From Alphaproteobacteria bacterium UBA3768 (GTDB taxonomy: Bacteria; Pseudomonadota; Alphaproteobacteria; CAAHEQ01; UBA3637), in assembly GCA_002372315.1 (NCBI GenBank), contig DFFU01000003.1:1-64000 (forward strand): a stretch of 64,000 nt of DNA. Reading direction: 5' to 3'. Position 1 is the first letter of the stretch. Each line of letters begins with the position of its first letter. Under the pieces are notes generated by a model that saw only the letters and a program-made list of their open reading frames with translations, searched no databases and was not told where the DNA came from. Positions 9,565-17,996 of the stretch are shown here, one piece after another. The translations under genes and the position numbers were made by a program.

Positions 9565-9885
9565 ATGATGCTTTTATTGGCCATGTTTTCAACTGCTACA
9601 GTGGAAACGATTTTGCTATATGCCTTAAAATATCGTGGTTGGAAAATTTTGGAGTATTTTTTTCTGTTAAATTTGTTGTCTAATTTAATCGTCAATATCG
9701 TGTACAGCAATACGTGGAATATGTTACCGCATTATATATTAGTTCCTTTATTGGAAATATCCGTTGTTTTATTTGAAGCATTTTTACTGGGCTTGAAAGT
9801 AGGATATGATAAAAAATTGTGGGGAGCTGTTTTTCTGACAAACTTAGGCTCATTTTTATTAGGCGTTTTATTGTTCGGCCTGTAA
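9565..9885 (+). CDS. Small membrane protein, shorter paralogue
   Basis: The 106-residue hydrophobic protein aligns over its whole length with the preceding 138-residue protein (YRxWK near the N-terminal third, LLGLxVxYxKKLW near the C-terminus). It lacks the extra N-terminal helix. It begins three bases after the upstream stop and its 3' end overlaps the convergent fabD gene by 18 bp. Function is unknown. Confidence 0.6.
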   Translation: MMLLLAMFSTATVETILLYALKYRGWKILEYFFLLNLLSNLIVNIVYSNTWNMLPHYILVPLLEISVVLFEAFLLGLKVGYDKKLWGAVFLTNLGSFLLGVLLFGL

Positions 9886-10791
9886 AAGAGCCTGAATGCT
9901 ATCCAAAGAATTGGTATCCCAGATTTGCACATCAGAAAGCGTGCGTTTTACTAATCCAGATAACACCTTACCTGGTCCACATTCCACGAAATGGGCTGCA
10001 CAAATATTTTGCAAGGTTTCACGCCATCTGACAGTATGAATCAATTGTTCCAACAACAATTGTGGATATTTTTGAATATCGTCTTGTGTGTTAGCAAGTA
10101 CATTAAAAAAAACGGGAATTCGTGATTGATGAAAGGTCATATTTTTTAACGCCATATTCAATTTATCTTGTGCGGGTTGCATCAACGGACTGTGGAACGC
10201 CCCTGAAACAGCCAAAGGAATGACGCGTTTTAATCCCATCTGTTGTGCATAAATTTTGGCACTGGTTAAATCGGGCAAGGCACCGCTTAAAACAATTTGA
10301 CCAGGACAATTATCATTGGCAATAAAACACCCCGTTTTTTGTATAATTTCCTGTGCTTGATCAATGCTCGCACCGATTAAGGCCAGCATTCCCCCCCTAT
10401 TTTGTTGGGCAGCATCACGCATTGCCTCAGCACGCACTTTTAAAAGATTTGTTGTTTGCGCTAAGGTTAAAGCACCACTTGCACACAGGGCAGAGTATTC
10501 CCCCAAAGAATGGCCCGCCATACACGCCACTTTTTTGCTGATATCACATTCATGTTCCAAAACACGCCATGTAGCAATAGATACAGCCATTATGGCGGGT
10601 TGTGCATTTTGGGTCAAAGTAAGTGTATCCATATCCCCCGTAAACATCAATTCGGATAGTTTTTGATTGAGCACATCATCCACTTCATCAAAAACATCTT
10701 GGGCAACACGAAAATTTTGAGCCAACTCTTTGCCCATGCCCACAAATTGACTTCCCTGTCCGGGGAATAAAAAAGCATATTTATTATCCAT
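9868..10791 (-). CDS. fabD: Malonyl-CoA:ACP transacylase
   Basis: FabD loads malonyl groups onto acyl carrier protein for fatty-acid synthesis. The sequence shows GQGSQ at about residue 11, the nucleophile elbow GHSLGEYS with Ser95, Arg120, and the catalytic His200 in GAFHSPL. These positions match the E. coli Ser92/Arg117/His201 triad. The start at 10791 (MDNKYAFLFPGQGSQ) puts the motif at its usual distance from the N-terminus. Translation from 10872 would add 27 unrelated residues. It stands apart from other fab genes and converges on the small membrane-protein gene. Confidence 0.92.
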   Translation of the reverse strand: MDNKYAFLFPGQGSQFVGMGKELAQNFRVAQDVFDEVDDVLNQKLSELMFTGDMDTLTLTQNAQPAIMAVSIATWRVLEHECDISKKVACMAGHSLGEYSALCASGALTLAQTTNLLKVRAEAMRDAAQQNRGGMLALIGASIDQAQEIIQKTGCFIANDNCPGQIVLSGALPDLTSAKIYAQQMGLKRVIPLAVSGAFHSPLMQPAQDKLNMALKNMTFHQSRIPVFFNVLANTQDDIQKYPQLLLEQLIHTVRWRETLQNICAAHFVECGPGKVLSGLVKRTLSDVQIWDTNSLDSIQALLQAEQ

Positions 10792-10951
10792 AGATTCACT
10801 ATAGCAAAGTTTATTCTTAAAATCAAGTTGAATCGCCTTTGGTCTGGGAAAACATTTTATGCCCATATGCAAAAGGACTCATAAGCAAAATATTTATAAC
10901 ACGGGCATTATCAAAATGATGGATAGAATCTGAATAATGCCCTTGATTGAG

Positions 10952-12649
10952 TTATTTAAATCGCCACTCACTACAACACAGAACACTCACTCTGTAATTG
11001 ATACACATTTTAAATATTCCAGGTTGCTCTTCATTGTGACATACTAAACCAAATCGCACATCACAATGAACACGTTGTCCCACTTGATCAACACTGAGCC
11101 CTGGGTAATTTTCGGCCTCACATTTAATTTCTTGTGGCTGATCACAAACTGCCCCACCCGCTGCACGAATTCTTTCATAGGTTTCAAAATCTCCACCCCC
11201 ATCTTCAAATTTGGGATAACTCACGTCAAACCATTCGGTCCACTGACACTCCCTTGTAACGTTCGGCATAACGCAAGCATTCCCCTCTATAAAACGGTCT
11301 GTCCCAGAACACATAGAACATGCCGACACAACAGCAGGATCGGGATCCGAACAATTTACACACTTACCACTGAGTGCCCGAATTTGACCGCCCGTACATT
11401 TTGGTACGCACATGTCATCATACATTTCACGATTGGTACATTTTGCACATTCATCCGAAGATGCCGAAATCATAGAGATAATAGAGCAAGATCTACAATT
11501 CCCGTTGCTGTCATGAAAATATCCAGAGGAACATTTAGGCGCACAATAACTGCCAACCATTTCACGATTGGTACATTTTGCACATTCATCCGAAGATGCC
11601 GGAAATATAGAGCTATTAGAGCAAAGTATACAATTCCCGTTGCTGACATGAAAATATCCAGAGGAACATTTAAGCGCACAATAACTGCCAACCATTTCAC
11701 GATTGGTACATTTTGCACATTCACCCGAAGATGCCAAAACCTCAGCGCTATCAGAGCAGGGAAAACAGGAACCAGACGAATTCCTAAAACCATCACAATT
11801 TTCCAAAATACAATTGTTACCAGTCATTATTCTGTGATTGGGCGCCCGACATGCGCCACAATAAGTGTTGTTTGAAGTCTGTGCGCCTGTATATGAACAA
11901 GAATAGCAAGATGTTGCATTTGAGTTTAAAAATCCATTACACTTATTGCATTCATCCACAGAAAATTCTTTTATTGAATAAGTAGAACCACCTGAGCTTG
12001 GGCACTTTTTACAATTTCCCTCTTTATCCTTTAACCCATCACAATCAGAATCACATAATTTGCCATACCATCCTGCATCACATTCGCATCCATCGGGATC
12101 CCAAGTTCCATTTTCACCACAATCAACTTTTTCTTCGCAACGCGTCCCTGTATAACCATCACGACACTGACCATCATGCATTGGATTTTCTAAATCTTCA
12201 GCTTCCATATTATTATTGAATGTAAAAACAGTGCAATCATCATTGATATCACGAAATTTGCTTGATGCTGAATTTTTTATGCTTTTACAAACATCTACCT
12301 CAGGTGCTTGAGATAATGTAATTTGAAATTGGGTGGGATTTGTGGGATTTATGGCCGCAGAAAAAGAAGTATCTGCCCAATTTTCAAACTCACCGACAGA
12401 AGGATCGTTACCTGTTTCAATTTGTGTAAAACATGAATAGGCACGCTGATTGATTTGATTCAATAATTCGTTGGCGCGGTATCTGTTCATAGCGATGGTA
12501 TAACCGTATACCCCTGTGGCAGAAAGAACGCCTATCACAGCCAATACGCCCAACATTTCCACCATACTACGGCCACGTTCGCATTGTGTTAGCATTTTTT
12601 GTACTGCGGAAAATCCATTTGAACGTTTTTTTATGTTATTTCTAATCAT
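10952..12649 (-). CDS. Prepilin-like N-terminus fused to EGF/furin-like cysteine modules
   Basis: The 565-residue protein begins with a basic leader and the type IV prepilin motif GRSMVEMLGVLAVIGVLS (about residues 26-43), with Gly before the expected cleavage and Glu at mature position 5. A pilin-like alpha/disulfide stretch follows to about residue 150. Then come EGF-like loops (DGQCRDGYTGTRCEEKVDCG), three or four near-repeats of about 45 residues (TNREMVGSYC, CSSGYFH), and a different C-terminal domain from about 450. The gene should encode an inner-membrane-inserted or pilus-assembled subunit carrying a cysteine-rich exposed domain; this is inference. AAGGAG lies 5 bp before the ATG. A long TG microsatellite and two hairpins lie just upstream. 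Confidence 0.75.
   Translation of the reverse strand: MIRNNIKKRSNGFSAVQKMLTQCERGRSMVEMLGVLAVIGVLSATGVYGYTIAMNRYRANELLNQINQRAYSCFTQIETGNDPSVGEFENWADTSFSAAINPTNPTQFQITLSQAPEVDVCKSIKNSASSKFRDINDDCTVFTFNNNMEAEDLENPMHDGQCRDGYTGTRCEEKVDCGENGTWDPDGCECDAGWYGKLCDSDCDGLKDKEGNCKKCPSSGGSTYSIKEFSVDECNKCNGFLNSNATSCYSCSYTGAQTSNNTYCGACRAPNHRIMTGNNCILENCDGFRNSSGSCFPCSDSAEVLASSGECAKCTNREMVGSYCALKCSSGYFHVSNGNCILCSNSSIFPASSDECAKCTNREMVGSYCAPKCSSGYFHDSNGNCRSCSIISMISASSDECAKCTNREMYDDMCVPKCTGGQIRALSGKCVNCSDPDPAVVSACSMCSGTDRFIEGNACVMPNVTRECQWTEWFDVSYPKFEDGGGDFETYERIRAAGGAVCDQPQEIKCEAENYPGLSVDQVGQRVHCDVRFGLVCHNEEQPGIFKMCINYRVSVLCCSEWRFK
11404..11740 (-). repeat. 135-bp tandem repeats inside the prepilin/EGF gene
   Basis: Near-identical blocks recur with a 135-bp (45-codon) period. 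For example, the string starting TGCCAACCATTTCACG occurs at 11551 and again at 11686, with a diverged third copy on either side. They encode the modules ECAKCTNREMVGSYC...CSSGYFH. Confidence 0.85.
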
Positions 12650-12680
12650 TCCTTCTCCTTATGGTACTAAATAACTTAAC

Positions 12681-12707
12681 CACCATTTGGGCAAATGGTG
12701 TTTTTTT
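12681..12707 (+). terminator. Hairpin with T tract (terminator-like) in the prepilin/EGF upstream region
   Basis: CACCATTTG (12681-12689) pairs perfectly with CAAATGGTG (12692-12700), and seven Ts follow on the plus strand. No plus-strand gene ends here. On the minus strand the same hairpin falls in the leader of the prepilin/EGF gene. Confidence 0.5.
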
Positions 12708-12708
12708 C

Positions 12709-12730
12709 ATTTTGCGCGTATGCGCAAAAT
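12709..12730. other. Perfect 9-bp inverted repeat
   Basis: ATTTTGCGC (12709-12717), a 4-base loop GTAT, and GCGCAAAAT (12722-12730). It sits between the microsatellite and the leader hairpin of the prepilin/EGF gene. It could be an operator or an RNA hairpin. Confidence 0.5.
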
Positions 12731-12744
12731 TTTATATGCAATAA

Positions 12745-12793
<49 letters not shown>

Positions 12794-12919
12794 AAAATCA
12801 AGGCTTTCGCCACTTTCGTCACCTCTATTTTGGATTAAATTATCACACATCTTATGACCCCTTTTCCTCTTCTATCTGATTTTGAGTCTATACTTCATCA
12901 CTAACTTTGTCAAGAAAAA

Positions 12920-14041
12920 TTATGGGTTATCGCGAAAATATTTATTCACTGCGTTAACCAAGGCTTTTGATAGTTTATTGCGATAGGATTTTTCCCACAT
13001 CAACCTTTCTTCTTCTTTATTGGATAGGTAACCCATTTCCAATAAAACAGAGGGAATGTTGGGTGATTTTAACACAACAAAACCTGCGAAACGATGCGCA
13101 TTCGGTACCAAACGAATTTGCTTTTTCATTTCAACCACCACATTATCCGCATATTGTGATGATTTATTCATTGTATCCGTTTTGGCCAAATCAATTAAAA
13201 TATCACTGACTTCCTGTTGATATTCGGCCAAATCCATACCATACAAAATATCCGCTTTGTTTTCACGTTCTGCCAATGCTGCCGCTTCTTTATCTGATGC
13301 TTTTTCAGAAATAGTGTAAATGGACAACCCTTTGGCCGAAGAGTTTTTGGCACTATCCGCGTGAATAGAAATGAACAAGTCCCCCTTGGCTTCATGCGCT
13401 TTCTTGATGCGCCCACGCAAAGGTATAAAAACATCTTTACTGCGTGTCAAAACGACCTTATAGCCCGCTTTTTCCAAAAATTCTTTCGTTTCCTTCGCCA
13501 TCTTTAAAACTAAATCTTTTTCATAGCGACCCGTTCGTGAAATGGCACCAGGATCTTGGCCACCATGTCCAGGATCTAAAACGATTATTTTTTGCTTTTT
13601 GGGTGTTGATTTTTTTTGAACAACAGATGGCGTTATAGCGGAATTAGTACGATTTAAATCCACAACAAACCGCCAATTTTTCGCACTTTGAGCTGGCAAT
13701 GAAAAGTGCCGTTCTGTCCATTGACAATTTTCGGGAAAATCCAAAACAATCCGCGCCATTTGTGGCAAAGGCATTCCTGTTCGGCAGGCATTTACAAAAC
13801 CAACTGTAGGCCATTTTTTTTGTAAAACCTGATAATCAAAGTTTGCCTTTTTAAAATCTATTACTAAACGCGGTGGATTGTTGAGCTTTAATAAAGAAAC
13901 ATCTGCTTGCTGATCCAATTCAGCCACAAAGCGCACACCATCTGTCGGGGTACTCGCCAAACGAATATCTTGTACTGTTTGTGCAAAGGACAATGAACTA
14001 ATCAAGCACAATAACAATGTTAAAACTTTAAAAAATCGCAT
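12920..14041 (-). CDS. amiC: N-acetylmuramoyl-L-alanine amidase, AmiC type
   Basis: AmiC cleaves the amide bond between MurNAc and the peptide stem in the periplasm to split daughter cells. The 373-residue protein has a signal peptide (about residues 1-20, ending SSLSFA), an AMIN targeting domain (about 23-125), and an Amidase_3 catalytic domain from about 150. Zinc-ligand motifs are visible: LDPGHGGQDPGA, a Glu in GRYEKDL, and ISIHAD. SVLLEMGYLSN carries the C-terminal catalytic Glu. Between the HAD motif and that Glu lies a regulatory-helix-like insertion (SEKASDKEAAALAERENKAD). The gene is downstream of, and divergent from, rne. Confidence 0.9.
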   Translation of the reverse strand: MRFFKVLTLLLCLISSLSFAQTVQDIRLASTPTDGVRFVAELDQQADVSLLKLNNPPRLVIDFKKANFDYQVLQKKWPTVGFVNACRTGMPLPQMARIVLDFPENCQWTERHFSLPAQSAKNWRFVVDLNRTNSAITPSVVQKKSTPKKQKIIVLDPGHGGQDPGAISRTGRYEKDLVLKMAKETKEFLEKAGYKVVLTRSKDVFIPLRGRIKKAHEAKGDLFISIHADSAKNSSAKGLSIYTISEKASDKEAAALAERENKADILYGMDLAEYQQEVSDILIDLAKTDTMNKSSQYADNVVVEMKKQIRLVPNAHRFAGFVVLKSPNIPSVLLEMGYLSNKEEERLMWEKSYRNKLSKALVNAVNKYFRDNP

Positions 14042-14075
14042 TTTTTAAAAAAATATTCCCCTTTACAAAAATTTC

Positions 14076-14104
14076 TTGATAATTTATTTATAACCTGTTA
14101 TAAT
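14076..14104 (+). promoter_or_regulatory. Promoter for rne with a long leader
   Basis: TTGATA (14076-14081), a 17-bp spacer and TATAAT (14099-14104). Transcription would begin about 170 bases before the rne start. RNase E mRNAs in other bacteria carry long regulatory leaders, so autoregulation is plausible. Confidence 0.7.
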
Positions 14105-14282
14105 AAAAAGTGCAATTAAAAAATTGCCCAAAATTATTTTTTTAACGAACAGGATGATAAAAAATGATTCTAAATAGTACTTATTTTTACATTCTTAGTA
14201 CACTGGCATGGGTTGGTGTTTGTTCGTTGACGATACAACAAAAAGGGAAATTTATCCCATTATTTAAATTGGAGAATTATTT

Positions 14283-16184
14283 ATGTCAAAGAAAATGCTT
14301 ATCGATGCTTTGCATCCCGAAGAAACACGCGTGGTCGTGTTGGAGAATGGACGTGTAGAAGAACTGGATGTCGATACTCAAAACAAAAAACAAATTAAAG
14401 GAAATATTTATTTAGCAAAAGTGGTTCGTGTAGAGCCTTCTTTACAGGCATGTTTTGTGGAATATGGTGGCAATCGTCATGGTTTTTTAGCCTTTGGTGA
14501 AATCAATCCTGACTATTATCAAATTCCTGTAGCCGACCGTGAAGAATTGAAAAAACAAATCGCAGAGGCCAGTAAGGAAGAAGAAAACGAGCAAATTCCA
14601 GAGCAACCTACTTCTGATGTAGAGTTGGTTCATGAGGCTGAGGAAACCCTGCGTCATCGCCCACATTTTTTGAAAAAATATAAGATTCAAGAAGTGATTC
14701 ATCCTGGTCAAGTGATGTTGATTCAAGCCGTCAAAGAAGAACGCGGTAATAAAGGTGCTGCAATGACAACTTATTTATCATTGGCTGGACGTTGCTCAGT
14801 TTTAATGCCAAATAATAGTCATGGTTCAGGTATTTCTCGTAAAATTTCGGGGCAAAAGGATCGTAAGGCCTTACGTGATATTTTAGATAAACTTTCTATC
14901 CCCGAAGGAATGAGTGTTATTATCCGCACCGCGGGTTTGGGAAAAACAAAAACAGAAATCAAGCGCGATGTAGATTATTTAATGAAAACATGGAATAATA
15001 TCCGTGAACTCACTTTAAAATCTATCGCCCCAAAATTGATTCACCAAGAAGGCGATATCATCAAACGTTCTTTGCGTGATGTATTTACACCTGATATTGA
15101 GGAAATTTTAATTGATGGTATCGGCGTATTTAAATCCACGCGTGACTTTGTGAAATTGTTAATGCCAACACAAGTGAAGAAGGTCAAACAATATAAAGGT
15201 AAAAAGCCATTATTCCAAGAATATCAAGTAGAACCACAATTGGAAGCCATTCATAATAATGTGGTTCAATTACCTTCGGGTGGTTATTTAGTGATTGATC
15301 AAACAGAGGCCTTGGTTGCTGTTGATGTGAACTCAGGTCGTGCCACGCGTGAGCACAACATTGAAGAAACTGCTGTTCGTACCAATTTGGAAACATGTGA
15401 TGAGTTGGCACGCCAATTGCGTTTACGTGATATGGCGGGTTTAATTGTCATTGATTTTATTGATATGGATGAACCAAAAAACAATGCTGCCGTTGAAAGA
15501 CGATTAAAAGAAGCCTTACGCAAGGACCGTGCCCGTATTCAAGTGGGGCGTATGTCTGGTTTTGGGTTGATGGAGATGTCTCGCCAAAGATTACATTCCA
15601 GTTTTTTGGAATCCAGTTATCATCCCTGTCCATGTTGTCATGGACAAGGTGTCATGCGTTCCACAGAATCTTGTGCCACACATGATATTCGGCTGTTGGA
15701 GGATGCTGCTGTGCGCTTCGGAAAAACAACTTTAATTCTGTCTGTACCACCAGAAGTTGCTGCCTATATACTCAATCAAAAGCGTACCTATTTAGCAGAT
15801 TTGGAAAATCAATACAGTGTTAAAATCCAAGTTCAAGCGGATACAACTTTTGTGCGCCCTGATGATTATAAATTGGAATGTGTGCGAGCCGACAAGGTGA
15901 AAGTTGTTGTACCGGCCCCACAAATGCCCAAATTTAAAATTGAGCCTGTGGAAATTCCAGAACAACCTAAAGAAGGTGAAGAATCATCTCGCCATGGTCG
16001 TCGTAAACGTCGTCATCGTGAGGAAAAAAATAAAAACGAAGGGAATTTCAAGGTTGTGGAGAGTGCTCAGTTGTCTGAAGTTAAGACAGAGGATAAAATT
16101 GTAACAGAAAAACCTATTGAAAAGGAAAAATACGCCGATGAAAAACCCAAAAAAGGTGGGTGGTGGAACCGTTTAATTGGTTGA
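14283..16184 (+). CDS. rne: Ribonuclease E/G family endoribonuclease
   Basis: The 633-residue protein initiates mRNA decay and rRNA/tRNA processing. It has an S1 domain interrupted by a charged insertion (starts near residue 39, KGNIYLAKVVRVEP). It also has the catalytic DNase I-like core with VDVNSGR (about 347) and VIDFIDMD (about 390), and the zinc-link CPCCHGQG (about 449). The tail is only about 120 residues, basic and Glu/Lys rich (SSRHGRRKRRHREEK). It probably still binds RNA but is much shorter than the E. coli degradosome scaffold. TTGGAG precedes the ATG. Its 3' end is one base from a convergent gene. Confidence 0.9.
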   Translation: MSKKMLIDALHPEETRVVVLENGRVEELDVDTQNKKQIKGNIYLAKVVRVEPSLQACFVEYGGNRHGFLAFGEINPDYYQIPVADREELKKQIAEASKEEENEQIPEQPTSDVELVHEAEETLRHRPHFLKKYKIQEVIHPGQVMLIQAVKEERGNKGAAMTTYLSLAGRCSVLMPNNSHGSGISRKISGQKDRKALRDILDKLSIPEGMSVIIRTAGLGKTKTEIKRDVDYLMKTWNNIRELTLKSIAPKLIHQEGDIIKRSLRDVFTPDIEEILIDGIGVFKSTRDFVKLLMPTQVKKVKQYKGKKPLFQEYQVEPQLEAIHNNVVQLPSGGYLVIDQTEALVAVDVNSGRATREHNIEETAVRTNLETCDELARQLRLRDMAGLIVIDFIDMDEPKNNAAVERRLKEALRKDRARIQVGRMSGFGLMEMSRQRLHSSFLESSYHPCPCCHGQGVMRSTESCATHDIRLLEDAAVRFGKTTLILSVPPEVAAYILNQKRTYLADLENQYSVKIQVQADTTFVRPDDYKLECVRADKVKVVVPAPQMPKFKIEPVEIPEQPKEGEESSRHGRRKRRHREEKNKNEGNFKVVESAQLSEVKTEDKIVTEKPIEKEKYADEKPKKGGWWNRLIG

Positions 16185-16185
16185 T

Positions 16186-16869
16186 TCACTTTTGATTTGA
16201 ATGAATGTTTTGGCTTTTCAATTGTATTAAACGAAAAGCCAAACATTTTTTAGGACAAACTGAAATACATTTCATACAATTGATACAGTTAGGATGACGT
16301 ACAAATCCTGTTTTTTCTACGGGGACGTTCATGGGGCATGCTTTATTACATAAATGACAATGGATACACGCTTTTTGGTCACGCCTGATACTGATCGGGC
16401 GAATAATGCTCATCAAACCATCAACGGCTCCCTTCATACAAAAATAATTACAAAAGGGTCTGTCCAAAAACAGGCTGGCTATCAAAAAAACTGCCAACGT
16501 AATCCCACTGATCCATGAAAGGTTGTTGTGAATCAGGTTGTCTTGAAAATAAAACCGCGCGCTTAAAAAAGCATAATGAATACCCGCAAAGGTGATAAGT
16601 GCCGCCCAGATATATCTGGATAGTTGTAAAAACCTTTGGTATTTCCATGGAATTTGAAATCTTGGTAAATGTAGTTTCCTTGCAACCCAACTCAGCCAAT
16701 CTTGAATAGCCCCAAAAGGGCATACCCATCCACAAAAAAAGACACCAACCGCCAACACTGTCCAAAACAGATAACCTGCCACCGTTTCTGGGTGGATTAA
16801 AGGTAAAAACAGACCTGCCATAAAGCAGGCCTGTACTAAGAATCGGATATATTGAATTCCTTTTTTCAT
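16186..16869 (-). CDS. NapH/YccM-like membrane 4Fe-4S ferredoxin-type protein
   Basis: The 227-residue protein has about four membrane helices and NapH-like cysteine motifs CGWVCPFG and CNYFCMKG at the membrane surface. Two 4Fe-4S motifs follow: CIHCHLCNKACP and CINCMKCISVCP. Proteins of this class pass electrons across or at the cytoplasmic membrane. The start at 16869 overlaps the stop of the upstream flavodoxin gene by ATGA, and longer forms would run into that gene. It is the last gene of a four-gene reverse-strand operon, so it is the obvious redox partner of the exported flavodoxin. Confidence 0.8.
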   Translation of the reverse strand: MKKGIQYIRFLVQACFMAGLFLPLIHPETVAGYLFWTVLAVGVFFCGWVCPFGAIQDWLSWVARKLHLPRFQIPWKYQRFLQLSRYIWAALITFAGIHYAFLSARFYFQDNLIHNNLSWISGITLAVFLIASLFLDRPFCNYFCMKGAVDGLMSIIRPISIRRDQKACIHCHLCNKACPMNVPVEKTGFVRHPNCINCMKCISVCPKKCLAFRLIQLKSQNIHSNQK

Positions 16870-17402
16870 TGGGTTGCTTTTGCCAAAGCCTTTTTCGCCC
16901 ATCTGCCAACCCCCATGGTGATGCTGCCATAATTGGACCAACCATCTGTTATGACTTTGCAATCCTTACAAAGCTTTGCTGTGTCTGTAAAGGAATTATC
17001 AGCTCCGCCACCTCCATGTGTCACAAAAGGAATCACTGTTTTACCTTTCAGGGCACCGCTGGCCAAGAACGTGCGCACCGGTGTTGCCATTGTTCCCCAC
17101 CAAACAGGTGATCCCACAAACACAACATCATATTCACCAACATTTTCCGGCCAAGGTTTAATCGGCGGCAAAGTGCCAGCCGCTAATTCTTTTTTGGCCA
17201 ATTCCGTTTGCGCTTTATATTCCGATGGATATGGCGTCACCAATTCAATTTTATATAAATCAGCCCCTGTTTCTTCAGCAACAACTTTGGCTGCTTTTTC
17301 AGTGTTCCCAGTCAATGTAAAATATGCAACCAGTGTCTTGGCTTGCACGTTTGCTGCAGTTAAAACTGTTCCAAGCAAAGCCGTCATTAAAAGTTTTTTC
17401 AT
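16866..17402 (-). CDS. Exported flavodoxin-like protein
   Basis: The 178-residue protein starts with a signal peptide (MKKLLMTALLG, cleavage after VQA near residue 21). A Flavodoxin_4-type domain follows: the FMN phosphate loop TLTGNTEKAA near 30-40, the GSPVWWGTMATP loop, and a THGGGG segment near the isoalloxazine site. The start at 17402 has AAAGGA in front; the upstream ATG at 17417 lies before this Shine-Dalgarno. Classical flavodoxins are cytoplasmic, so an export signal is unusual. Together with the overlapping membrane 4Fe-4S gene it suggests an extracytoplasmic electron carrier. Confidence 0.82.
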   Translation of the reverse strand: MKKLLMTALLGTVLTAANVQAKTLVAYFTLTGNTEKAAKVVAEETGADLYKIELVTPYPSEYKAQTELAKKELAAGTLPPIKPWPENVGEYDVVFVGSPVWWGTMATPVRTFLASGALKGKTVIPFVTHGGGGADNSFTDTAKLCKDCKVITDGWSNYGSITMGVGRWAKKALAKATQ

Positions 17403-17413
17403 ACTGTTTCCTT

Positions 17414-17980
17414 TCATTTGTTTTTAATTGTTAAACCATCGTGGAACGCTTGTCCGACGATATCGCCAATAATGCGATAACTATGGGTTACACTGTCGTA
17501 GGAAATCAAGCTTAATTTGCCTAAATCCACGCGACCTTTATCATCCAAAGCAGAGTCTTCAGCCACCACATTCACAACTTTACCAACCAAACGGTAATCG
17601 CCTTCATCATCTTCCAATTTCAGCATTTCACATTCAATACTAACTGGATATTCTTCAATAACTGGCGCATCTACAAATTCTGATTTATGTGCATGAAATC
17701 CTGCCTTTTCAATCTTGTTGATGTTCTTACCTGATTCAATACCAAAATAATCAGATTCAACCAATGTTTCTTTGGTCGCAAAAGCCACTGTAAAAGCTTT
17801 TTTCAGTTTTAAATTTTCGGTCGTTTTATGATGCGATAAAGAAATGATAATCTTGTCCATATCACATTGTGTCCCCCAAGCCGCATTCATCGCATTGGGC
17901 ACCCCATTTTCATCATAGGTGCCAATAATTAAAACAGGCATTGGAGCCATAATTAAATCTTTTTTGATGTTTTTTTTCAT
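17414..17980 (-). CDS. Flavin reductase-like FMN-binding protein
   Basis: The 188-residue protein matches the flavin reductase-like split-barrel family (MPVLIIGTYDENGVPNAMN at the N-terminus, HHKTTENL, SDYFGIESG). These bind FMN and often reduce it or use it to transfer electrons. No signal peptide is present, so it is cytoplasmic. It sits 11 bases upstream of the exported flavodoxin in the same operon, suggesting a role in supplying reducing power or flavin. Confidence 0.8.
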   Translation of the reverse strand: MKKNIKKDLIMAPMPVLIIGTYDENGVPNAMNAAWGTQCDMDKIIISLSHHKTTENLKLKKAFTVAFATKETLVESDYFGIESGKNINKIEKAGFHAHKSEFVDAPVIEEYPVSIECEMLKLEDDEGDYRLVGKVVNVVAEDSALDDKGRVDLGKLSLISYDSVTHSYRIIGDIVGQAFHDGLTIKNK

Positions 17981-17996
17981 TTTATTTTTCCTCTTT

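Noticed and set aside
11066..11875. 269-codon frame antisense to the prepilin/EGF gene
   Set aside because: It is a shadow of the repeated cysteine codons on the other strand; the reverse-strand gene has prepilin and EGF features and a good Shine-Dalgarno.
14164..14358. 64-codon frame in the rne leader
   Set aside because: It overlaps the rne start in another frame, has no clear Shine-Dalgarno and shows no recognisable features; the leader is more likely regulatory RNA.
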